From an uncultured Mycoplasmatota bacterium (GTDB lineage Bacteria > Bacillota_I > Bacilli_A > RF39 > UBA660): a stretch of DNA of 45,387 bases. Below, piece by piece: positions 32,800 to 41,220 of this stretch. Both the position numbers and the translations under genes were made by a program. Numbering within the stretch: the stretch's first letter is position 1; each line of letters starts with the position of its first letter. The DNA lies in the NCBI GenBank assembly GCA_947643405.1, contig CANRVY010000011.1, positions 1 through 45,387 of the forward strand, read 5' to 3'. Under the pieces are notes generated by a model that had not been told where the DNA came from, searched no databases, and saw nothing but the letters and a program-made list of their open reading frames with translations.

Positions 32800-33791
32800 T
32801 ATAACCACACTCCAAAAGCAAGTGCTACCATGGCTCCAATTAGACCAATAATCCAAAATAATTTTACGATATCTCTTTCATTCCAACCCAATTTTTCAAA
32901 AGTGTGATGAATTGGTGTCATAGGAAATATACGCTTGTGTGTCAATTTATAATATCCTCGCTGGATCAAACAAGAAATGGTTTCTACTACAAACACGATT
33001 CCAATAATAATCAATAATAATTCATGTCGTGTTAAAATTGCCAAAGCTCCCAATGTGGCGCCTAATGCCAAAGAACCAGTATCTCCCATAAATACTTTTG
33101 CAGGACTTACATTAAAAATCAAAAATCCTAATAAAGACCCAACTAAAACAAAGGAAAAGATTGCCAAAGCATCATATCCCTCTAACCATCCCGTATTCCA
33201 TGCAATTAGGCCAAACGCTAAAAATGCAATGACAGATAATCCTCCAGCCAAACCATCTAATCCATCTGTTAAATTTACAGCATTGCTACTAGCTACTAAT
33301 ATAAATAGAATAAATAAACCATAAAGCCATCCAATGTTTATTTTAATATGAAGTGTATGTATCCAAAGTAATGGTTCATTTCCACCTTTCATAAAAAGAT
33401 AGAAGAAAATAATTGCAATAATTAATTGTAAAATCATTTTCGCTTTTTCTGTTAAGCCTTTATTATTATGCTTTACAATAATTAAATAATCATCTATAAA
33501 TCCGATCATAGCATATCCAATAAATGTAAATAGAACAATTAATAAACTATATGAAAAATTGATTTTATGTAACAAGTAAAGCAATAAAATAGTAAGAATA
33601 GTTGGTAAAAGAAAGATAAAGCCACCCATTGTTGGAGTTCCACTTTTTTTAGAGTGTGTTTCTCTTAAATAGATACTAAGAGATTGTCCTGCTTTTAAAT
33701 TTTTCAAAATAGGAATTAAGAAAATTCCACAAAATACAGCCAATAAAAATCCAATCATCATTGCAAAAACAGATTTTGTTAATATAAGCAT
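32799..33791 (-). CDS. mraY: Phospho-N-acetylmuramoyl-pentapeptide transferase
   Basis: 330 residues with about ten transmembrane helices. Diagnostic motifs: THSKKSGTPTMGGFIFL near residue 45-61, IGFIDDYLIIVKHNNKGL with the Asp pair near 97-98, NAVNLTDGLDGLAGG near 172-186, and MTPIHHTFEKLGW near the C-terminus. It makes lipid I from UDP-MurNAc-pentapeptide and undecaprenyl phosphate. RBS TAGGAGGTATCT before ATG 33791, nine bp after spoVD. murE and murD, its usual neighbours, are absent. Confidence 0.97.
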   Translation of the reverse strand: MLILTKSVFAMMIGFLLAVFCGIFLIPILKNLKAGQSLSIYLRETHSKKSGTPTMGGFIFLLPTILTILLLYLLHKINFSYSLLIVLFTFIGYAMIGFIDDYLIIVKHNNKGLTEKAKMILQLIIAIIFFYLFMKGGNEPLLWIHTLHIKINIGWLYGLFILFILVASSNAVNLTDGLDGLAGGLSVIAFLAFGLIAWNTGWLEGYDALAIFSFVLVGSLLGFLIFNVSPAKVFMGDTGSLALGATLGALAILTRHELLLIIIGIVFVVETISCLIQRGYYKLTHKRIFPMTPIHHTFEKLGWNERDIVKLFWIIGLIGAMVALAFGVWL

Positions 33792-33800
33792 AGATACCTC

Positions 33801-35717
33801 CTATTCTGTCAACATCAAACGAATTGTTTCTCCCTCATAAATTTTTTCTCCTGCTTTTGGAGATTGATAAGATATTATTTCTCCAGTACCAGAAAATTCA
33901 ACTTTAAAACTTCCTAACTTTGTCATAGCTTCTTTTACAGATAAGCCTGTTACATTTGGAACTTCTACATATTTTTTTTCACCATATTTATATTCTTTTT
34001 CACTTGCGCCTTCTCTTTTTTTAATCCCCAAAGCATTAATAGCATCCAATAATACATTTCTAGCAATAGGTGCTGCTACAGTTCCTCCATATTGTGTAAC
34101 TCCTTTGGCGTTATCTATAGCAATATAAACAACAATCTCTGGATCATCAGCGGGAAGAAATCCCATAAAAGAAACAATATAATTGCCAACCATATATCTG
34201 CCATCTTTTACTTTTTGAGCTGTCCCAGTTTTTCCACCCACTCGGTATCCCTCTATAAATGCATTCCCGCCTGTTCCATTACTAACAACACTTTCTAATG
34301 CCATTCTCACTTTTTCACTTGTATCTTCACTAATTACTTTTCGAACAACTGTAGGCGTAGTCTCTTTAATGATCGTATTCGTTTCTGGTTCATTCAAACT
34401 TTTTACAATATATGGCTTTAATAAAGTCCCTCCATTAATCGCAGCGGAAACAGCAGTAATTTGTTGAATTGGAGTTACTGAAACGCCTTGACCAAATGCA
34501 GTAGTTGCCAGCTCCACGGGTCCTACTTTATCTAAATTAAATAAAATTCCACTTCCTTCTCCATTTAAATCTACACCTGTTTTTTGCCCAAACCCAAACT
34601 TTTTAATATAGTCAAATAATTTATCTTTGCCAATTCTCTGACCTAGGATGACAAATCCAGGATTGCAAGAATTTTCTACAACCTCTAAAAAGCTTTGGGT
34701 CCCATGTCCTCCATGTTTCCAACATTTAATACGAGCATTTTCTACTTTAATACTTCCTGTATCTGTAAACTTTTCCTTCTCTAAATCTACTAAATTTTCT
34801 TCTAAAGCGGTTGCTAATGTGATAATTTTAAATGTACTTCCAGGCTCATAAGTTGCCCAAATTGGTAAATTTCTATTAATTTCTTCTATTGTATAATCAG
34901 AATAATTACTGGGTGAAAAATTAGGTCTTGAAGAAATTGCTAAAATTTCTCCTGTTTTTGGATCCATAGCAATTCCCAAAGCTTGATCAGGATTATATTT
35001 AGATACTGCATTATCTAGTTCTCTTTCCAATGAAGCTTGTATTTCATAATTGATAGTAAGTGTCATATTAATGCCATCTTGAGGTTTTTCATACACTTCG
35101 TTTAATTGTAGTCTAGCTCCTTTCGCATCACTAAAATATTTGATTGCTCCGTAACTTCCAGTTAAATATTTATCATACATGAGTTCCAATCCAGATAATC
35201 CTTGATTATCAATTCCAACAAATCCCAATGTATGTGATAATACAGTATCATAAGGATATTCTCTTTTTGATTCTTTTACCAAATAAACGCCTGGAAGCTT
35301 TAAGTCATTAATTTTATCAGCAATTTCATAGGAAAGCCTTCTTCCTTCTGGATGCACTCTCTCGATAGATGTTTTTTTACTTACATGCTTCATCATTTCT
35401 TCTTTAGATACATTTAAAATGTTTGCTAATAATTCTGCTGTTTTATCTTTATCTTTTATTTGGTTTGGAATTAAGACAAGAGAAGTAGTTGTAATGTTAT
35501 CTGCCAGTACTACTCCATTTCGATCAAATATTTTTCCTCGATTCGCTTCAATTGGTAAATTTCTACTCCATAAACTAGATGCATATTTGTTTAGCTTTTT
35601 ATATTGAAAAACTTGAATATAGAAAACTTTTCCAATAATAAGAATAAATAATAAAAAAATAAATAATAATACGATTTTCATCCTAGTGTGAATAGCTTTA
35701 AAGAACATAGGTTTCAC
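33801..35717 (-). CDS. spoVD: Class B penicillin-binding protein with one PASTA domain (SpoVD-like)
   Basis: 638 residues. Short cytoplasmic N-terminus, one transmembrane helix (about 14-34), dimerisation domain (ANRGKIFDRNG), and transpeptidase domain with Ser294-Thr-Phe-Lys297 (SxxK), SCN at 350-352 and KTGT at 496-499. A single PASTA domain ends it (about 575-638). Bacillus SpoVD has one PASTA and lies just upstream of the murE-mraY region; PbpB has two, as the other PBP here does. So SpoVD-like is favoured. It cross-links peptidoglycan with the SEDS protein downstream. RBS AGAGGTGAAACCT. Confidence 0.92.
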   Translation of the reverse strand: MKPMFFKAIHTRMKIVLLFIFLLFILIIGKVFYIQVFQYKKLNKYASSLWSRNLPIEANRGKIFDRNGVVLADNITTTSLVLIPNQIKDKDKTAELLANILNVSKEEMMKHVSKKTSIERVHPEGRRLSYEIADKINDLKLPGVYLVKESKREYPYDTVLSHTLGFVGIDNQGLSGLELMYDKYLTGSYGAIKYFSDAKGARLQLNEVYEKPQDGINMTLTINYEIQASLERELDNAVSKYNPDQALGIAMDPKTGEILAISSRPNFSPSNYSDYTIEEINRNLPIWATYEPGSTFKIITLATALEENLVDLEKEKFTDTGSIKVENARIKCWKHGGHGTQSFLEVVENSCNPGFVILGQRIGKDKLFDYIKKFGFGQKTGVDLNGEGSGILFNLDKVGPVELATTAFGQGVSVTPIQQITAVSAAINGGTLLKPYIVKSLNEPETNTIIKETTPTVVRKVISEDTSEKVRMALESVVSNGTGGNAFIEGYRVGGKTGTAQKVKDGRYMVGNYIVSFMGFLPADDPEIVVYIAIDNAKGVTQYGGTVAAPIARNVLLDAINALGIKKREGASEKEYKYGEKKYVEVPNVTGLSVKEAMTKLGSFKVEFSGTGEIISYQSPKAGEKIYEGETIRLMLTE

Positions 35718-35744
35718 CTCTAGTAAAGAATATGTGCTAGTCCA

Positions 35745-35773
35745 CGAAAAAAGAAGAAATTTTTTTCTTCTTT
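35745..35773 (-). terminator. Terminator of 35772..36167
   Basis: Minus-strand AAAGAAGAAA / UUUCUUCUUU 10-bp stem, 3-base loop, followed by further U; overlaps the stop. Confidence 0.7.
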
Positions 35774-36167
35774 AGATTTTTGTTTTCATCATAATTTTAA
35801 ACACTTGTTTGATATGTTCTTTTTTGTCATGATTCATGTCAACAAAATTGAGATGCATTTGATATCCACTATCTAAACTAAGCAGTATTTCAACTTTTCC
35901 AGGTTTAAAATTAATTGCACTAGTAGAAATTGACATATATGGAATAACATGTATTTTCTTATAATATACTGCCATCGTATCACGATCAAACAATACCATT
36001 TTTTTATTTGTAAAAACCATATAATCTTTTGAATTTTTATATGCAAGTAAAATTTTTTCTTCTTCATCGACATATTCTTTTGCATATTCTGGTAATTCTG
36101 CAATATTCAATATTTCCTCTTTAAAATCAAAATATTTTGATAATTCTTTAAATTTTATATATGCCAT
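35772..36167 (-). CDS. PH-domain-like protein A
   Basis: 131 residues, no membrane segment. It has the strand pattern of bacterial PH domains: EEKILLAYKNSKDYMVFTNKK followed by KIHVIPYMSIS (typical 'YxxFTxxR...' turn, here FTNKK) and a closing helix (HDKKEHIKQVFKIMM). It is a paralogue of 36293..36751. Bacterial PH domains usually mediate protein or lipid contacts in stress or envelope settings; the role is not defined. RBS AAGAAGGTG. It has its own extended -10 promoter and terminator, and interrupts the dcw cluster. Confidence 0.75.
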   Translation of the reverse strand: MAYIKFKELSKYFDFKEEILNIAELPEYAKEYVDEEEKILLAYKNSKDYMVFTNKKMVLFDRDTMAVYYKKIHVIPYMSISTSAINFKPGKVEILLSLDSGYQMHLNFVDMNHDKKEHIKQVFKIMMKTKI

Positions 36168-36190
36168 ACTAACACCTTCTTACGTTTTTC

Positions 36191-36199
36191 ATTATAGCA
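36191..36199 (-). promoter_or_regulatory. Extended -10 of PH-domain gene A
   Basis: TGC-TATAAT on the minus strand, 24 bp before ATG 36167. Confidence 0.55.
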
Positions 36200-36206
36200 T
36201 ACCGCC

Positions 36207-36241
36207 TAAAAAAAAGAAAGATTATTTCAAATCAAATAATC
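36207..36241 (-). terminator. Terminator of 36293..36751
   Basis: Minus-strand GATTATTT / AAATAATC 8-bp stem with a 6-base loop, then U-rich tail. Confidence 0.75.
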
Positions 36242-36292
36242 ATTCCCCTATCATTTACAAATTTCTAAAACTTCATATTTCTCGTTACTATA

Positions 36293-36751
36293 TCATATTT
36301 TTTTCAAAGAAACATCATCACTTTTTAGTCTTTTAATATCTTCTTTTAAAGGTTCTTGTCCATTCACAATACGATTAATACAAGTATATAATAAGCGCAA
36401 ACGAATTTTATCCTCCGCTTTCATATCTACAAATTTTAATTTTACTGGAAAACCACAATCTAAAGAAAAATTTAATTCTGCACTTTTTTCACCAAAGACA
36501 ATATCTAATACAGATACAGACTTAAAAGGAATTGTATAAATTCGTTTTGATCTATTCAATGTATTTATATTATCAAATAATACAATTTTCTTATCAGTAA
36601 ATACTCCATGATCACGACTTGTCTTATATGCAACTAAAATATTTTCATCCTCTGGAACATAATGTTTAATATAACCAGGCAAGTCATCATCATTTAATAC
36701 CTTCGAAAAATTAAAAGCTCTTGTCACTTCCTTATACTTCATATAAGCCAT
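36293..36751 (-). CDS. PH-domain-like protein B
   Basis: 152 residues, paralogue of 35772..36167: same start (MAYMKYKEVTRAF versus MAYIKFKELSKYF), same core (ENILVAYKTSRDHGVFTDKKIVLFD, split at FTDKK) and the same final helix (AEDKIRLRLLYTCINRIV). It carries an extra Lys-rich ~25-residue tail. The pair arose by duplication and each copy has its own extended -10 promoter. Possible partner or membrane contact proteins for the cell-wall machinery next door; unproven. Confidence 0.75.
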   Translation of the reverse strand: MAYMKYKEVTRAFNFSKVLNDDDLPGYIKHYVPEDENILVAYKTSRDHGVFTDKKIVLFDNINTLNRSKRIYTIPFKSVSVLDIVFGEKSAELNFSLDCGFPVKLKFVDMKAEDKIRLRLLYTCINRIVNGQEPLKEDIKRLKSDDVSLKKI

Positions 36752-36767
36752 TTACATCACCAGCTAC

Positions 36768-36776
36768 ATTATAACA
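36768..36776 (-). promoter_or_regulatory. Extended -10 of PH-domain gene B
   Basis: TGT-TATAAT on the minus strand, 17 bp before ATG 36751. Confidence 0.55.
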
Positions 36777-36838
36777 TAATTTTTATATAATTGATGACTT
36801 TTCGTTTTAAAATCTGATAAAAAGTGAATCTCAAAAAT

Positions 36839-37702
36839 TTATTTTTCTGGTTTTTCTCCATTTAAATTGATATCTACCGCATGTTTTGGATGTCTTTTTT
36901 CTTCTGGAAGTGGATCATACCATTTTTTTCCATCCCATTTTTTTAAACAATTTGGTCCATACCAAGCAGTTACTACATTTTTAACATTATGATAAGAATA
37001 ATATTTTCTGCCTTCAAAATCATACAGTGTAAATGGATAAACATCTTCTTTTTGAAATTTTGGTTCCTTTAAAAATTTTTCCCATGGAATTGCAATTGTC
37101 TGTGAAGCCAAATTACTATTTTGATTTTTTCTAGCATATTTTTCAGATATTTTAAGAACCCACTTTTTTAACAATACTGGATTCATATGAAGATTGTCTA
37201 ACAAAACCATAATAGGCATCAAAGCTCTAATTTTTAACCGGTTCCATTCATCAATCCATTTGTTATCTGAAACACTATCATAAATGACAACATCAACAAA
37301 TATCCCATCTCCTGACCGACACCGATTTTTAAGTAGTGTATTTACTTCCTCAATATAAGTTCCTCTTTTTCTGATTTTCATAGAAGGAATTAAAACATTA
37401 TATTTCTTATCATTTTCAAAGCATTGAAAATAAAACTTTTTGTCTAAATCTTTTTCTAAGGCTGTTATAAAGCGATTCCAATCTTTTCTTTCAATACACA
37501 TATCAATATCGTCATCCCAAGGAATAAAGCCTTGATAATTACAAATGCCAAGTGCCGATCCTGCAATTAAAGCATATGGTATATCATTTTTTACGCAAAC
37601 TCGATGTATTTCATCCATAATCTCTAATATTGCTAATTGTAAATCTCGAACAGTAATCTCACTGCCATCTTTCGTTGTCTTTAAAACCCATTTTTCTTTC
37701 AT
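36839..37702 (-). CDS. LicD-family phosphotransferase
   Basis: 287 residues. LicD signature: HRVCVKNDIPYALIAGSALG, then QGFIPWDDDIDMCI (metal-binding acidic cluster about 59-64). LicD-type enzymes transfer phosphocholine or related phospho-groups to cell-surface glycans such as teichoic acids, and the position inside the dcw cluster suits cell-wall decoration. The donor group cannot be told. RBS AGAGGAGTG; the start codon directly follows the stop of the MBL lipoprotein gene, so the two are translationally coupled and may work together. Confidence 0.88.
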   Translation of the reverse strand: MKEKWVLKTTKDGSEITVRDLQLAILEIMDEIHRVCVKNDIPYALIAGSALGICNYQGFIPWDDDIDMCIERKDWNRFITALEKDLDKKFYFQCFENDKKYNVLIPSMKIRKRGTYIEEVNTLLKNRCRSGDGIFVDVVIYDSVSDNKWIDEWNRLKIRALMPIMVLLDNLHMNPVLLKKWVLKISEKYARKNQNSNLASQTIAIPWEKFLKEPKFQKEDVYPFTLYDFEGRKYYSYHNVKNVVTAWYGPNCLKKWDGKKWYDPLPEEKRHPKHAVDINLNGEKPEK

Positions 37703-38503
37703 TTACACTCCTCTTTTCCAAGAAACGCCATCTAATTCAATCACAATAGTCTCTAATGTTTCTGCATATTCTATTTTTAATGCTTCTAATAAATTTCTAG
37801 TTTGTATATCCATTTGATCTGATGTCACAATCACCACTTCTGGATTTAATTTTTTTAACAATTCTTCTATATTTGAAATAAATCTTCCATGATAAGGAAG
37901 TTTAACAATATGGAATTTTTGAATATCTTGATTCAATAATTCCTCTATCCGTTTCTTCTTTATATCAGCCCCGAGAAAAATTTTTATCTTTCCTACTGTA
38001 ACATAAGTAAGCAAAGAAGAATTATTTGAACTATCATATTCTTTCAAAGCTGGTTTTATGGAAACTTTCAAATCACCTAATACAATATCTTTAGATTTTT
38101 TTAAAGCTATATATTTTATGTTATTTTCGCTTACATAATCCAGTAATTCTGCTTCTAACTCTGAATGCTTCAAATAATTGCTTGCATAAACTTTTTTCAC
38201 TTTCCATTTCTTCATAATAGTTTGTGCATTTCCAATATGATCTTTATCTGGATGAGTCAAAATCATTAAGTCAATTGATTTAATATTCTTTTCTAAATAA
38301 TCTATCACAACCTCAGAACAAGTGTCTTCTCCTGTATCAATTAGTACTGTATATTCCTTATCTTGGATTAGTGTTATATCTGCTTCTCCACAAGCAATAA
38401 AAGATATTTTTACTGGGTCTGATAATTGTTTATTTTTATTACACCCACTCCAGAAAATACAGAAAAAAAGAAACATAAAGACATTTATTTTTAAATATTT
38501 CAT
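37703..38503 (-). CDS. Metallo-beta-lactamase-fold lipoprotein (ComEC/Rec2-like domain)
   Basis: 266 residues. Hydrophobic signal ending at WSGC (Cys21; position -3 is Trp, not the usual Leu, so lipidation is probable rather than certain). The MBL core has LTHPDKDHIGN with His84, Asp86, Asp88 and His89, and HGRFIS plus SDQMDI further on. The pattern matches the MBL domain of ComEC and its stand-alone relatives. It would be extracytoplasmic and could hydrolyse a phosphodiester or similar ester. Coupled to the licD gene. It has a TTGACA promoter upstream (38522-38550). Confidence 0.8.
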   Translation of the reverse strand: MKYLKINVFMFLFFCIFWSGCNKNKQLSDPVKISFIACGEADITLIQDKEYTVLIDTGEDTCSEVVIDYLEKNIKSIDLMILTHPDKDHIGNAQTIMKKWKVKKVYASNYLKHSELEAELLDYVSENNIKYIALKKSKDIVLGDLKVSIKPALKEYDSSNNSSLLTYVTVGKIKIFLGADIKKKRIEELLNQDIQKFHIVKLPYHGRFISNIEELLKKLNPEVVIVTSDQMDIQTRNLLEALKIEYAETLETIVIELDGVSWKRGV

Positions 38504-38521
38504 GTCATCATCCTCATTATA

Positions 38522-38550
38522 AGTGTAATATGAAACAAAGAAATTGTCAA
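38522..38550 (-). promoter_or_regulatory. Possible promoter of the MBL/licD unit
   Basis: Minus-strand TTGACA (38545-38550), 17 bp, TACACT (38522-38527). The -10 is poor; a TATAAT closer to the RBS is too near to the start codon. Confidence 0.45.
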
Positions 38551-38559
38551 TTATTATGC

Positions 38560-38589
38560 AAAACTAAAAACATATCTATTTCAGATATG
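38560..38589 (-). terminator. Terminator of the mraZ-rsmH-ftsL-pbpB operon
   Basis: Minus-strand CATATCT-GAAAT-AGATATG followed by TTTTTAGTTTT, about 50 bp past the PBP stop. Confidence 0.7.
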
Positions 38590-38635
38590 CTTCTATTTAG
38601 ATAAACTTATCTTTATAGAAAAGATTTCTACTCTT

Positions 38636-40909
38636 TTATGACTCATCATCGTTTTTTACATCTGTTGAAAAATTATATTTGTCGACCAAAGTAAGAGAGA
38701 TATCCATTCCTTTGGCGACTATTGTTCCAGCCTCCAAGCTTTGTGTATCTACATACCCATATCCAGTTGATGTGACATTAAAACCAAGTAAATTTAAATA
38801 ATTCATTGCATCAATTCGACTCCAACCTTTCAAGTTTTCTAAAGTAATATTACTATCATTCGTAATTAAAAATACTCTATCTCCATTTATAATCGTTGTT
38901 CCAGCGTTTGGAAACGCTGATATAATTTTTTCTCCTGTTCCAATTGTTACAACTTTTATTCCTTTTGATAATAATTCGTTTTTTACATCAACTGTAAAAT
39001 GATTTATAACAGATCCCATTTGATACTTTTCTGCATTAGAAACATTTTCTTCATCTGAAAACATATTACGATATTTTGCAATGCTTTTCATTACAGATCG
39101 AGTTGCTTGTGCTATTGCAGTATTTTGGCCAAGTGATGGACGTTTCACTGCACCATAAACAATAATTTCAGGATTTTCTTTTGGATACATTCCAGCAAAT
39201 GAAAATACATAATCATTACTTCCTTTTAAATATCCACCATTTTTTGAATCATAAATCTGAGCTGTCCCTGTTTTTCCGATAATTTCAAATCCTTCTATAT
39301 CATATAATATCCCACTAGTAGATCCTTGTTCGCGATTATGAACAGCATTATACATAAGATTTTTCATTTTATCTACTGTATCTTTGCTTATAATTTGTTC
39401 ACTTTCTTCTATTTTTCTTTCATATACGATATCTCCAGTGTTTGGATCTACAATCTTACTAACAATATGAGGAGTTAACATTTTTCCATTATTAGAAATA
39501 AGAGTAAGTCCTTGTAATTGTTGAATTGCAGTTGTTGTAATTCCTTGTCCATAAGAAGCCGCTGCTACTTCCACTGGATATGTAAATTTAATACTTCCTG
39601 ATAATTCTCTTGGAAGTTCAATTCCAGTTACATTTCCAAAACCATATTTTTCTAAACAATCTCTCAATTCATTCTTTGTTATAAATTGATTAACTACATT
39701 TACAGCTCCTACATTACTAGAATATTCATATCCTTTATCAAAAGTAATTGTTCCCCAACCTTTACCTCCATTCCAGTCTTGGATAATATCTTCTCCAATT
39801 TGATAAAAACCAGATTGATAAGTAGAGTCTCCTTTATAAGTTCCCTTTTCCATCGCACACATATATGTATAAGTCTTCATTGTTGATCCAGGCTCATAAA
39901 GATAAGATGTAAGTGGGTTTTCGTAATTGACAATATTTCTTATATTAGGATCAAAAGATGGTGTTGAAGCAGTCGCTAAAATATCACCAGTTTTTGCATC
40001 CATGACAGTTAGCATCATCCACTCAGGCGTATAAATTGCCGCTTCTTCTTTTAAAGCTCCTTCTACAAAACGTTGAATCGCTGAATCAATAGTTAGATAG
40101 ATATCATTTCCATCAACTGCATCAATTCTCTCTTCTTTTGTATCTGGAATTTTATATCCATATTTGTCACGTTGGTAAATTAGCTTCCCATCTGTTCCTT
40201 TTAATAATTCATCAAATTTTAATTCTATTCCAAGCTCTCCAACTATTTTTTCAGAATTACGATATTTATAATTTGGATTTTCCTTCAATTTTTCTTTTAA
40301 CTCTTCCTCTGTTAATTCATTGTTACTATCATAATCCAATTTTATTGGATAAGATTTTGCATACCCAATAATATAAGATGCAAAATCGCCATTTGGATAA
40401 TAACGCTTGGTATTTTCAATAAAATCAATACCATCTAGCCCTAAATTTTCTACTTCTTCTTTTTTTAATTCACTAATACCTCTTCCACCTGGGCCTAATT
40501 CAACTTGATATGCCCCCTCCATATTTAATAAACGTAATAGAGTATCTTTTTCCATTGATAAAACCGGCGCTAATGCCTCTGCTGTTTTTTCTTTATCTAT
40601 TACATGCTTTGGATATTTAAGATCAGTTGTTCTTGCTTCATCTAAATAGGCAATAACAGTATATGAAGTTACATTTAAGGCTAATGTGTTCCCTTCACTA
40701 TCAAGAATTGTTCCTCGTTTAGCCGACAGAATTGTTCTTGCGGTATCTCTATTTCTAGCAAATTGATCCATATTTCTTCCATACACGTTAGGAAACAAAG
40801 ATAAATAACCATATTGAATATAAAGAAGTAGAATGCAAAAAAGAAAGAGATAAAACAACCTCTTTGGATAATTCCAAGTTTGCTTTTTATGTTCTTTCTT
40901 TTCTTTCAC
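38636..40909 (-). CDS. pbpB: Class B penicillin-binding protein with two PASTA domains (PbpB/FtsI-like)
   Basis: 757 residues from GTG 40909, chosen because AGAGG lies seven bases upstream; the in-frame ATG at 40927 overlaps ftsL and has no RBS. One N-terminal membrane helix, dimerisation domain, and transpeptidase with SxxK near Ser342 (EPGSTMKTY), SSN near 397-399 and KTGT near 546. The C-terminus has two PASTA-like segments. In Bacillus the septal PBP2B sits after ftsL, as here. Cross-links septal peptidoglycan. Confident on family, moderately on the name. Confidence 0.92.
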   Translation of the reverse strand: MKEKKEHKKQTWNYPKRLFYLFLFCILLLYIQYGYLSLFPNVYGRNMDQFARNRDTARTILSAKRGTILDSEGNTLALNVTSYTVIAYLDEARTTDLKYPKHVIDKEKTAEALAPVLSMEKDTLLRLLNMEGAYQVELGPGGRGISELKKEEVENLGLDGIDFIENTKRYYPNGDFASYIIGYAKSYPIKLDYDSNNELTEEELKEKLKENPNYKYRNSEKIVGELGIELKFDELLKGTDGKLIYQRDKYGYKIPDTKEERIDAVDGNDIYLTIDSAIQRFVEGALKEEAAIYTPEWMMLTVMDAKTGDILATASTPSFDPNIRNIVNYENPLTSYLYEPGSTMKTYTYMCAMEKGTYKGDSTYQSGFYQIGEDIIQDWNGGKGWGTITFDKGYEYSSNVGAVNVVNQFITKNELRDCLEKYGFGNVTGIELPRELSGSIKFTYPVEVAAASYGQGITTTAIQQLQGLTLISNNGKMLTPHIVSKIVDPNTGDIVYERKIEESEQIISKDTVDKMKNLMYNAVHNREQGSTSGILYDIEGFEIIGKTGTAQIYDSKNGGYLKGSNDYVFSFAGMYPKENPEIIVYGAVKRPSLGQNTAIAQATRSVMKSIAKYRNMFSDEENVSNAEKYQMGSVINHFTVDVKNELLSKGIKVVTIGTGEKIISAFPNAGTTIINGDRVFLITNDSNITLENLKGWSRIDAMNYLNLLGFNVTSTGYGYVDTQSLEAGTIVAKGMDISLTLVDKYNFSTDVKNDDES

Positions 40910-40919
40910 AGGCACACCT

Positions 40920-41216
40920 CTACTCATTTATGATAACAATACTATCATTATTATAAGCCAGTCCCATTTCTTTTACAACCTCTTTTACTTTATCAAATGA
41001 TGTTAATTCACTAATTTGCATAGAAAAACTTTCATTTTTCTTTTCCTGTTCCACTATTTCAGCACGTATATTTTCAATATTCATATTTAAATTACCCACA
41101 TTTGCACTGCAAAAGACCTGAAGAACAAACGTCATCACGGTTGCGATTACTGCACTTAAATATACCAAACGTTCTCCTTTGGTAAAACGTATTGTTCTTA
41201 CCTTTCTTTTTGCCAT
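40920..41216 (-). CDS. ftsL: FtsL-like cell division protein
   Basis: 98 residues: basic N-terminus, one transmembrane helix (about 16-35), then an extracytoplasmic coiled coil (MNIENIRAEIVEQEKKNE) with an EMGLAYNNDSIVII end. Size, topology and place between rsmH and pbpB match FtsL, which with DivIC stabilises the septal PBP. RBS AAAGGTGATAAA before ATG 41216. Sequence conservation in this family is low, so identification is mainly by context. Confidence 0.85.
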   Translation of the reverse strand: MAKRKVRTIRFTKGERLVYLSAVIATVMTFVLQVFCSANVGNLNMNIENIRAEIVEQEKKNESFSMQISELTSFDKVKEVVKEMGLAYNNDSIVIINE

Positions 41217-41220
41217 TTTA

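Noticed and set aside
31705-32856. Longer FtsW from ATG 32856
   Set aside because: The extra 19 codons lie inside mraY and are read from its C-terminal codons; GTG 32799 with the TAGTG overlap fits the family start.
38636-40927. PBP start at ATG 40927
   Set aside because: No RBS and an overlap with ftsL; GTG 40909 has AGAGG at the right distance.
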